From positions 1 to 50,834 of the forward strand of contig CAJOLR010000006.1 in NCBI GenBank assembly GCA_905235565.1: DNA of 50,834 bases, read 5' to 3'. The DNA comes from an uncultured Bacteroidaceae bacterium (GTDB lineage Bacteria; Bacteroidota; Bacteroidia; Bacteroidales; Bacteroidaceae). The notes under the pieces were generated by a model that worked only from the letters and a program-made list of their open reading frames with translations, searched no databases and was not told the origin of the DNA. Shown one piece after another: positions 44,181 through 50,834 of the stretch. How positions within the stretch are numbered: the first letter of the stretch is position 1; the number at the start of each line of letters is the position of its first letter. Position numbers and translations under genes: made by a program.

Positions 44181-44981
44181 ATGCCAAGGAAAAGCAGAGA
44201 AACTAGTGTTAGCAGCATTTATCATGTAATGCTCAGAGGAATAAACAAGCAGGTGATTTTTGAATCCAATGATGATTATTGGAAATTTATCCGCTTAATG
44301 TATAGGCTAATCCATCCTATCGATGAAACCGGTTATCCCTTATCTCCTCATTGCGGTATCTATGCCTATTGCCTAATGTCTAATCATGTACATTTGCTTA
44401 TCAAAGATATTGATAACAGTCTTGCATCGACAATTAAAGGTATGACAATACCTTATGCGCAGTATTTTAACAAAAAATACGATAGGGTGGGACATTTCTT
44501 CCAGGATAGATTTAAGAGCGAACCGGTTAATGACTGGGACTATTTTGTTACATTGCTGCGCTATATTCATCAGAATCCGGTTGCAGCAGGTCTTACAAAA
44601 GATGTGAGCAAGTACACATGGAGCAGTTGGCGTGAGTATTCAAATCCAGCGTCATGCCGGATGCCTTTGTGTGCAACAGCGGCTGTTCTTTCAAAAATCC
44701 CGATTGATGAACTCACAGGGTTGGTCAATTTGCCATTGCCCAAAACCCAGATGTTTCTTGATTATAATTATGACCCTTCAATTAAGAAGATAGAGGATGA
44801 GACCATTATTGATTGTTTAATTGAACTATGCGGTTCTGAGGATTATTTCAGTGTAATTGAGAATTATTCACCCTTTGAACGTTGTGAATTAATACGCAAA
44901 CTTAGGGAGATAGGGGGTAGCATCCGCCAGATTGCCCGAATTACTGGGATAAGTGAGAGTCTAATCCGCCGCATTAAATGA
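44181..44981 (+). CDS. REP-associated tyrosine transposase (RAYT, Y1/HUH family)
   Basis: 266-aa protein of the IS200-like Y1 transposase superfamily, RAYT branch. Signatures: the start SSIYHVMLRGINKQVIFESN, the HUH motif LMSNHVHLLIK (His69 and His71), a candidate catalytic Tyr in YAQYFNKKYDR (residues 92-100), and GHFFQDRFKSEPV with LLRYIHQNPVAAGL. A C-terminal helix-turn-helix (SIRQIARITGISESLIRRIK) is a frequent extra in this branch. It has no second IS gene and no classic IS200/605 ends; instead it lies between REP-like inverted repeats, as RAYTs do. Its stop TGA is also the first triplet of the downstream repeat. It may process these repeats in trans. Confidence 0.93.
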   Translation: MPRKSRETSVSSIYHVMLRGINKQVIFESNDDYWKFIRLMYRLIHPIDETGYPLSPHCGIYAYCLMSNHVHLLIKDIDNSLASTIKGMTIPYAQYFNKKYDRVGHFFQDRFKSEPVNDWDYFVTLLRYIHQNPVAAGLTKDVSKYTWSSWREYSNPASCRMPLCATAAVLSKIPIDELTGLVNLPLPKTQMFLDYNYDPSIKKIEDETIIDCLIELCGSEDYFSVIENYSPFERCELIRKLREIGGSIRQIARITGISESLIRRIK

Positions 44982-45061
44982 CACATTGGGGACGGATAAC
45001 ACATTGGGGACGGTTCTCAATGTGTCAAGCAAACACACAGAGAACCGTCCCCAATGTGTTA
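44979..45061. repeat. Nested REP-like repeats downstream of the transposase gene
   Basis: A half element TGACACATTGGGGACGG (44979-44995) is followed by a full inverted repeat with perfect 22-base arms (44997-45018 and 45040-45061; TAACACATTGGGGACGG outer end). The loop contains AATGTGTCA (45019-45027), the complement of the first half element's outer end. The first triplet is the transposase stop; the last three bases are the stop (TAA on the minus strand) of the metallopeptidase gene coming from the other side. Confidence 0.92.
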
Positions 45062-46369
45062 TCGGATTGCGAAAGGATAGTTTATGTAATCTGCGGAGTT
45101 TTCTTCCAGTACATCCTGATGCTTGGAAGGAGTGGGTACTACAACCAGCCAGAGGTGGGACAGTGGCTCTGCGGCGGGTGCTGTGAACGTAATGGTGCCG
45201 TTATGTCCGATTGTGGATACTGCGGCATCGGAATAGATGCAGGAGCCGTCGGCCAGGACTGCTGCCAGTCCGAAACTCCAGGCTGCATTCTTTATGTACT
45301 GTTCTGATTGGGCGTAGGTTGTACTGCCGGGGGTGAATAGTCCCTTCAGGCTCACGGTGACAGTCTGGCCGGGAGCAGGAACGCTGAGCGATATGCCGTT
45401 GTAGCCATACTGCTGGGGTATGCGGTCATCGGCTATACGCTGCCATCCGTCTGCATCGGCAGGCTGCAACGCAGAGCTATGCTTGTTGGCGTAGGGCCTC
45501 ATAACGTCCTTGACGCGGGGTATATCGTAAGCCATGAAGTGGAGCGCAGCGTCAAGCATCCGGCGGCCGAAAGCGGCATCGTCAATGTCCAGAAGATCCT
45601 CATAAACAGCCACTACGTCATGACGCTGGCGGGCCGAACGCCACAGGTCGGCTATGAACCGCTTTCCATGCTTCCAGGACCAGTATTCCAGAACGTATGG
45701 AGAATGGTACATGTTGTCCGGGTGCATGAATGCCAGGTGAGTCTGCTGCATGAATGCGTCCCAGTGGTATTTTTCATCGTCAACCCAATGTGGGTTAACC
45801 TGCCACAGCATCCATTGCGATGTCATCTCATATATGCCTCCGCCTCCGAATCCGCTCTTGTTGTCAATGCAAAGCTGGCTCTGGAAACTGTGTCCCAGTT
45901 CATGGGCTATGCAGTTCATCCGCTCATCCTGCGTACGCAGCGGCGTTACCCAGAGCGCACCAATCCTTTCATCGTAGTCACCGCCGTAAGCCGTTCCGTC
46001 ATCGTCATAGCGCAGCATTATCATCATCTTGAGGCTGTCGGCCGCTGACCCTGCGGTTATGAAATCCAGAGTATCCTTAAAGAAATCATAGAAATACTGT
46101 GACTGGGCAAGCAGGTTGTCCAGATTGGCTGTCATCTTATGGCCCTTGTAATCCGGTGCCACTGATACGTCGGGACCGAAACCTTTCTCCCAGAACACTA
46201 TCAGGTCCCGTGTGGATACACTGCGCCGGAAACAGTATTCCGATGCGGTGTCGTTCAGGTCCATACCCTGCAGGTCACGCGGGATATACACCTGCTTGCC
46301 AACGTTACGGCTGCATCCTGCCAGTATCAGCAGCGCAGCAAGGCTGATTATCCTTCCGTTCAGTTTCAT
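45059..46369 (-). CDS. HExxH zinc-metallopeptidase-like lipoprotein
   Basis: 436-aa lipoprotein with lipobox LAGC (Cys19). It carries a zinc-binding motif CIAHELGHSFQ (His156, Glu157, His160) and, about 20 residues later, GGGGIYEMTSQWM, whose Glu is a plausible third ligand, as in gluzincins. The C-terminal ~130 residues are a beta-rich domain (SLSVPAPGQTVTVSLKGLF, ITFTAPAAEPLSHLWLVVVP). The substrate is unknown; the family resembles Bacteroidetes secreted proteases next to carbohydrate genes (possibly DUF6055). It starts one base after the stop of the arabinofuranosidase gene (TGATATG), so both form one unit. Its stop lies in the REP-like element. Confidence 0.8.
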   Translation of the reverse strand: MKLNGRIISLAALLILAGCSRNVGKQVYIPRDLQGMDLNDTASEYCFRRSVSTRDLIVFWEKGFGPDVSVAPDYKGHKMTANLDNLLAQSQYFYDFFKDTLDFITAGSAADSLKMMIMLRYDDDGTAYGGDYDERIGALWVTPLRTQDERMNCIAHELGHSFQSQLCIDNKSGFGGGGIYEMTSQWMLWQVNPHWVDDEKYHWDAFMQQTHLAFMHPDNMYHSPYVLEYWSWKHGKRFIADLWRSARQRHDVVAVYEDLLDIDDAAFGRRMLDAALHFMAYDIPRVKDVMRPYANKHSSALQPADADGWQRIADDRIPQQYGYNGISLSVPAPGQTVTVSLKGLFTPGSTTYAQSEQYIKNAAWSFGLAAVLADGSCIYSDAAVSTIGHNGTITFTAPAAEPLSHLWLVVVPTPSKHQDVLEENSADYINYPFAIR

Positions 46370-46370
46370 A

Positions 46371-49325
46371 TCACAGGGCTGAGCGCAGCCGGCTCAGGGC
46401 GTTCTGTATCATATCCGGGGTGCCGCTGCCGTCGTTGACGTACTGTATGACCATATCTGCATAGGTTATGGCCTCGCGCAGCGGGGTGGTCTTGTCGGGG
46501 ATGTTATCCTTGCAGTCGGTGACCAGACGGAGCAGTTCGTCCAGATCCTCGGGCTCGGCCAGATTACCGGGGCGCATCACTGCCAGGGCGGCTTTCAGGG
46601 CCGATGCGGCATCATTGACCATATTCTGGTCAACTCCCTGGGCGTTCTTGTCCAGCAGTGCCTGAGCGGATTGCATGCTCTCTTTCATCCGGGCGTATCC
46701 GTGCGCAGCCCAGGGTGCGAATGCGGGCGTCTTGACATCCAGCGCGTTCCACGCATCCTGTGCCTTTACACGCCCTGCAGCGGCATCTATGGCCTGCTTA
46801 AGTTCACTGTAGTCAATACCACCGTGTCTGGCGGATGCATCACGGGACTTGCCGCTAAGCACATTCAGGCGCAGGTAATGGGTGGATTTGTCACGTATCC
46901 AGTAGTCGGGCAGGAACGTATGCCCGGCAAACTGCAGACCGTACCTGTTTCCGTCAGTACCACCGGCGGCGGTGACAGGCAGGACATCTACATCGCTCAT
47001 ATCGGCGGTTATGTCAAACTCTGCATCATTCCATGATGTTATATCGGTTGCAGCCATCACAAGCGGGCCGTACATGAGTGCTCCCACCCATTGCGGGGCG
47101 AACGGGGTGTTGGTCTGGCCCGTTCCGGTGGCTGCCAGGTCCATCTTGTCGGGGCCCCAGTTGATGTGCTTGCTGTAAGGCATTGATATCTCCACGCGGT
47201 CACCTTCACTCCAAGTCCGGGAAGGAATCTCCACATAACTGCACGGCTGGCACTGCCTTGCTACTGTACGGCCGTTCAGCTTAACTGTGAAGCCATCTGT
47301 CGCCCAGTAGGGTACACGCAGTCTGAGCGCAAACTCCGCACTGCCGTCTGTTATGGTTATCTCTGACTTTTGGGCAGGCCACAGGCACTCCTGCCTGAGC
47401 GTTACGCCTTTCTGCTGCCATCGGGCCTCGGTGGGCAGATAGAGCGCCACCCACATGGTGTTGTCCGATACAAAATAGGCAGCCTCCTGGTACTTGACGT
47501 GGTTCTCAGCTCCGGTGCCGCCGCAGCAGCTCTCCTGCGGAGTCTCGTTGCCCCACGGCTTGGACGCGTTGAGCCCTACCGCATACTGGTATGTGACGCT
47601 GTAATGCTCCGGATGGAGTGAGCCTGCTATCTGGTTGTAGAGTACACGCTCATAGTAATCCATATACTGCGCGTTGTCCGGGTCAAAGCAGTTAAGGTCT
47701 TTGGTCAGTTTGGCCAGGTTGTATGCGCAGCAGGTCTCGTTTATGTTGGGGTTGGGGTGTATGTTGCGCCTGTAATCGGACATGACGTTGGTGTTCATGC
47801 TCAGTATCTGGGTGTAGGGCTGACGGAACATCTCGCCGTTGCCCACACCGCCCATGGCGTAGGCGTAGCGGCCCTGTACAAGGCTCCAGAAATTGTATGC
47901 CAGGTTGTAGTAATAGGCATTCCCGTTGGTCCTGTAAGAACGCAGCGCACCGGTAATCATAGGGATATGCTGGTTGGCATGGCGTGTACGTATGTCATCT
48001 ATGTTCCGTGACAGGGGGTCAAAGAATGCGGGCGAGTCAAAGTACGATGCCGCCTCAATGAAACGGTTGCGGTCAGTTGCATCCGATGACAGTTCGGCCA
48101 GACGTGACAGGGACTCGGCCATGCCTCCAACCTCGCCGGCTATGTACATGTTCCACATCTCATAGCGGTTGCCGGGGCGGGCCTGACGCTCGGCACGGGT
48201 GCCGTCGGTCTTTACGTATGTGCGGTAATGCAGGCGGTTCCATACCCACAGTCCCATGTCATGGGCTATGAGCAGAGCCTTCTGCGCCACCTGCTCATCA
48301 TCCACGTTCATGGCTATGTCTATGAGCCCGGCCAGTTGCTTGTGGATGGTGTAATAGGGTGCCCACACCCATTCTTCATTATTGTATGCACGATAGCACT
48401 CAATCAGTGCTGGGTGAGCGGCTGGGATGGCATTTAGATAGCCGTAGCCATAGTGGCGATAGTCCTTCTTGTATTCATCAAAGGCAGCCCAGTTGCCCTT
48501 CATCTTTTTCAAGTCATTTTCGGGGGCATAGTCCCGTGCTTCCCAATAGCGGTTCAGCGTGCTGTCCCATACGAATGTACGCTCCTGACACTCTCGCAAC
48601 TCATTGACCATCCTTCTGATACGTTTCTTCAATTCAACCTTTTGTTCAGGATTAGCCGAAGCATAGGCAAATGCCAACGCACTCATGTAGTGTCCGCTTC
48701 CGTGTCCCTTCAGTTTCGTTGTGGGTGAGTCCCATCCATCGGCTTTAGGATAACCATCAGTTGGCAGACCATACGTGTCGCGGTAATTGTAGAGTTGCTG
48801 TGCCACATTCCACGAAAGGATTTCCTTGATGTTGAGGTCGCGGTTGTTCGTCAAGCGGTTGTTGCCCGTTATCTTCACATCCCTCAACGGCAATGGTTGT
48901 ACAAGGGGAGTGTGGTCGGGCACGTTCCACGGCTCGGCCACCACTGTTACGTTTGCCGAGATGGGGTAGCCACTTTCGGTGGTGTTGTCGCCAATGATGA
49001 CCCCATTAACCGTATAAGTCTTGCCCACTGGATACAGTTCGGGATTCGCCTCCTGCTGTTCGGTGGACAGCAGGGAATTGGACCACTTGGCCTGTCGCCA
49101 CTCGTGCGTACCGTCGTTGTAAGTCACCCATACTTGCCATGGAAGACGTGGTGCTGTGCCAACAGGGGTTTGTACAACAATTGGCTCTACTTTTACAATG
49201 GCGCGTTGTTTGGCCTTTGCCACGGAAAGGGGCGCATTTTCATTTACCGATGACATGGCGGACATCGGCATAGCGAGGCATAAAGTGACCGCTCCGCAAA
49301 TCAAGAGATTTAAGTTTTTCGTCAT
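46371..49325 (-). CDS. GH127/GH146-type beta-L-arabinofuranosidase (DUF1680)
   Basis: Secreted glycoside hydrolase of 984 aa, predicted to remove beta-L-arabinofuranose from plant glycans or arabinan side chains. Order: signal peptide (MTKNLNLLICGAVTLCLAMP), a bacterial Ig-like domain at about 50-140 (TPVGTAPRLPWQVWVTYNDG), the (alpha/alpha)6 catalytic domain at about 145-800, and a helical C-terminus. The zinc-thiolate site of this family is preserved: Glu530 and Cys532 in NETCCAYN, and Cys600-Cys601 in ESCCGGTGAENH, matching Glu338/Cys340/Cys417/Cys418 of HypBA1. Other signatures are WAPYYTIHKQLAGLIDI and GHYMSALAFAY. The first ~330 codons appear to have different codon habits from the rest. 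Confidence 0.92.
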   Translation of the reverse strand: MTKNLNLLICGAVTLCLAMPMSAMSSVNENAPLSVAKAKQRAIVKVEPIVVQTPVGTAPRLPWQVWVTYNDGTHEWRQAKWSNSLLSTEQQEANPELYPVGKTYTVNGVIIGDNTTESGYPISANVTVVAEPWNVPDHTPLVQPLPLRDVKITGNNRLTNNRDLNIKEILSWNVAQQLYNYRDTYGLPTDGYPKADGWDSPTTKLKGHGSGHYMSALAFAYASANPEQKVELKKRIRRMVNELRECQERTFVWDSTLNRYWEARDYAPENDLKKMKGNWAAFDEYKKDYRHYGYGYLNAIPAAHPALIECYRAYNNEEWVWAPYYTIHKQLAGLIDIAMNVDDEQVAQKALLIAHDMGLWVWNRLHYRTYVKTDGTRAERQARPGNRYEMWNMYIAGEVGGMAESLSRLAELSSDATDRNRFIEAASYFDSPAFFDPLSRNIDDIRTRHANQHIPMITGALRSYRTNGNAYYYNLAYNFWSLVQGRYAYAMGGVGNGEMFRQPYTQILSMNTNVMSDYRRNIHPNPNINETCCAYNLAKLTKDLNCFDPDNAQYMDYYERVLYNQIAGSLHPEHYSVTYQYAVGLNASKPWGNETPQESCCGGTGAENHVKYQEAAYFVSDNTMWVALYLPTEARWQQKGVTLRQECLWPAQKSEITITDGSAEFALRLRVPYWATDGFTVKLNGRTVARQCQPCSYVEIPSRTWSEGDRVEISMPYSKHINWGPDKMDLAATGTGQTNTPFAPQWVGALMYGPLVMAATDITSWNDAEFDITADMSDVDVLPVTAAGGTDGNRYGLQFAGHTFLPDYWIRDKSTHYLRLNVLSGKSRDASARHGGIDYSELKQAIDAAAGRVKAQDAWNALDVKTPAFAPWAAHGYARMKESMQSAQALLDKNAQGVDQNMVNDAASALKAALAVMRPGNLAEPEDLDELLRLVTDCKDNIPDKTTPLREAITYADMVIQYVNDGSGTPDMIQNALSRLRSAL

Positions 49326-49351
49326 AATCTAACAATCTTGAAATTTTCTTC

Positions 49352-49359
49352 AAAATTAG
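49352..49359 (-). promoter_or_regulatory. Possible -7 box (TAATTTTG) for the arabinofuranosidase gene
   Basis: The minus strand reads TAATTTTG, matching TAnnTTTG, 27 bases before the ATG at 49325. No -33 box is evident. The 259-base divergent gap (49326-49584) otherwise contains only AT-rich DNA and the opposing promoter. Confidence 0.4.
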
Positions 49360-49529
49360 TGATTTACTTCCATATAAAAAATGGTAATGTGCAGAAAACA
49401 TACGATTTTGGTCTTTTATTACATCTTTTTGGATTATTTTGTCTAACTTTGTCCCTGTTAAAAGGGATTTTTAGGGAAATTCCCCTCTTTCGTAGGGATT
49501 TGTCCGCAAGCGTAAGACAGGATAATTCT

Positions 49530-49537
49530 TACTTTTG
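49530..49537 (+). promoter_or_regulatory. Possible -7 box (TACTTTTG) for the low-complexity secreted protein gene
   Basis: TACTTTTG followed by CAA matches TAnnTTTG, 48 bases before the ATG at 49585. A TTTG at 49499-49502 is 27 bases upstream, too far for the usual -33 spacing, so support is partial. Confidence 0.45.
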
Positions 49538-49584
49538 CAACGTAAAAAACTATCGTTATTGTTCGAATAAACACGCTAAAGAAT

Positions 49585-50706
49585 ATGAGAAATTTATTGA
49601 TTCTTGCTTTCACGCTTCTGCCACTGATGGGGATGGCACAGGATGACCTCTACTTCACTTCTTCTAAAAAGGCAAAAGAGGAAGCCTTGAAGAAGCAAAG
49701 GTCCACTCAGTTGAGCGCACGCACTCAAACATTCGTCACTCCATCGACTGTTGACTATCAGAGCAACCACCGCAGCGAGGACGAGTACAATCGCCGCTAT
49801 GTGTATGTAGGAGAGTACCAGAATGCAGGAGGTGCTTATGACAGCGATTCACTTGCCGCATCCATTGACACCCTAAGTGGCAACTATGCTACTTCACAGT
49901 ATGACATGGACGACCCAGAACTGGACTACCGTTATTCGCGCCGTCTCATCCGTTTCCACACACCACGTCTCTATGCCCTTGCCAGCCCATACTATTGGGA
50001 TCTCTACTATGGCTATGGTGCGTGGGATTATCTTTATGATTACTACGACCCTTGGTACTGGCACTACGGCTGGAGTTACGGCTGGAGTTGGGGACCTGGT
50101 TGGAGTCACCCCGTACATTATGGTGTATCCTACCGTCGCAATGTCACTCCACGTCAATACAACTCTTCACGGGGTCACATGGCAGCCAGCAACCGCATCC
50201 GCACCAATGCTATGGGACGCACCATGAACAACACCCGCACCAGCGCAATGGCACGTTCGGGCATGACAACAGGGCGCACTTCAGCCCTTGGCACTCGCAC
50301 CAGCGCACAGGGTTATCGCACTTCCGCACAGGATGCACGTACCAGCACTCGTGGTCGTTCTTACACCGACTACACCAATGCCCGCACGGGACGTTCCACG
50401 GTTTCCACCAACGAAGGTGCCCGTACACAGGTCAATGACCGTACACGCACCAGTGCCACGCAACGTTCCACCACCACCTCTCGCACCAATGTGAACACTT
50501 ATCAGCCTCAGCGTTCCTACAGCAACCAAAATAGCAGTAGTCGCACTTCGGCCTCCCAATCGCAGTCACGCACATCCACTTACACTCCTTCTACCCGTTC
50601 CTCAGGCAGTATCGGGGGAGGCGGAAGTTTTGGTGGCGGAGGCAGTAGCCGTGGCGGTTTCGGTGGCGGAGGCAGCACTCGTGGTGGAGGTGGAGGTCGC
50701 CGTTAG
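49585..50706 (+). CDS. Secreted low-complexity protein (Tyr/Trp-rich core, RTSA repeats, Gly-rich tail)
   Basis: Unrecognised 373-aa exported protein. A signal peptide (MRNLLILAFTLLPLMGMAQ) is followed by an acidic/Tyr region, a strongly aromatic stretch at about 130-175 (YYWDLYYGYGAWDYLYDYYD, then WYWHYGWSYGWSWGPGW), about 130 residues of Arg/Thr/Ser repeats (RTSA, RTSAQ, ARTS) and a Gly-rich end with GGGGSFGGGGS and GGFGGGGSTRGG. The low-complexity, aromatic/Arg pattern suggests a cell-envelope or self-associating protein; similar proteins occur as hypotheticals in Bacteroidales. It is followed 48 bases later by another secreted-protein gene in the same direction. Confidence 0.85.
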   Translation: MRNLLILAFTLLPLMGMAQDDLYFTSSKKAKEEALKKQRSTQLSARTQTFVTPSTVDYQSNHRSEDEYNRRYVYVGEYQNAGGAYDSDSLAASIDTLSGNYATSQYDMDDPELDYRYSRRLIRFHTPRLYALASPYYWDLYYGYGAWDYLYDYYDPWYWHYGWSYGWSWGPGWSHPVHYGVSYRRNVTPRQYNSSRGHMAASNRIRTNAMGRTMNNTRTSAMARSGMTTGRTSALGTRTSAQGYRTSAQDARTSTRGRSYTDYTNARTGRSTVSTNEGARTQVNDRTRTSATQRSTTTSRTNVNTYQPQRSYSNQNSSSRTSASQSQSRTSTYTPSTRSSGSIGGGGSFGGGGSSRGGFGGGGSTRGGGGGRR

Positions 50707-50754
50707 CACTTATGGTTTCATTAAAAACTTTACACATAATTATAGTATAGCAAC

Positions 50755-50834
50755 ATGAAAACTCTCTGTCAATATCTTTTCTTGGGTGCGTTTTTGGGGA
50801 TGACTAACACTGCAATGGCGCAAGACAGTTATGA
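50755..50834 (+). CDS. Start of a secreted protein gene, cut by the window edge
   Basis: An ATG at 50755 opens a frame of 26 codons to the edge, MKTLCQYLFLGAFLGMTN then TAMAQDSY, which is a clean signal peptide with an AMAQ cleavage site like that of the preceding gene. The 48-base gap suggests co-transcription with that gene. Nothing can be said of the mature protein. Confidence 0.65.
   Translation, partial: MKTLCQYLFLGAFLGMTNTAMAQDSY

Noticed and set aside
44030..45061. Complete IS200/IS605 insertion sequence
   Set aside because: There is no tnpB partner, the protein has RAYT features with a C-terminal HTH, and the flanks are REP-like palindromes rather than IS ends.

Overview
The window looks like a chromosomal segment of a Bacteroidales bacterium, most likely Prevotella/Bacteroides-like. 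Supporting signs are -7 boxes of the Bacteroidetes TAnnTTTG type, a run of Mfa-like (type V) fimbrillin lipoproteins headed by a DUF5119-like lipoprotein, a V-type ATPase operon with a DUF2764 gene and no C or F subunit, and a GH127/146-type arabinofuranosidase. No rRNA, tRNA or CRISPR was found.

Region 1 (1-34,971, minus strand) is one very long surface-structure cluster. It is read from a promoter near 34,970 towards position 1. The order is a DUF5119-like lipoprotein, a small one-helix membrane protein, twelve fimbrillin-like lipoproteins, and two giant secreted proteins with recurring [YF]GGG motifs. One giant is 3,799 aa with a possible T9SS sorting tail. The other is over 1,300 aa, frameshifted near 885 and running off the left edge. 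All twelve fimbrillins keep a lipobox, a T-(R/K)-A site 25-35 residues later (the place where Rgp cleaves P. gingivalis FimA/Mfa1) and a C-terminal strand-like segment. Four are enlarged by inserts: two by acidic DxDxDG repeats just before the last strand, two by a duplicated helical module. Four intergenic gaps carry copies of one GC-rich hairpin. A divergent AraC-family protein with a membrane N-terminus (35,209-36,417) is the obvious candidate regulator.

Region 2 (36,436-44,020, plus strand) is the V-ATPase operon: E, DUF2764, A, B, D, I, K. The K proteolipid keeps every side chain of the Enterococcus hirae NtpK Na+ site at a constant offset of 7 residues, so a Na+-coupled enzyme is predicted.

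Region 3 (44,030-45,061) is a REP-associated tyrosine transposase (RAYT) between large inverted repeats with the core GGGGACGGTTCTC. Related elements lie elsewhere in the window: after ntpB, between the two giant genes, possibly after the AraC gene, and inside the open reading frame of the V-ATPase I subunit, where the element is translated. Several start exactly on the stop codon of the adjacent gene. This RAYT/REP network is the most unusual system I see.

Region 4 (45,059-50,834) holds a two-gene minus-strand unit (GH127/146-type arabinofuranosidase plus a HExxH lipoprotein), a divergent low-complexity secreted protein, and the start of another secreted protein cut by the right edge.
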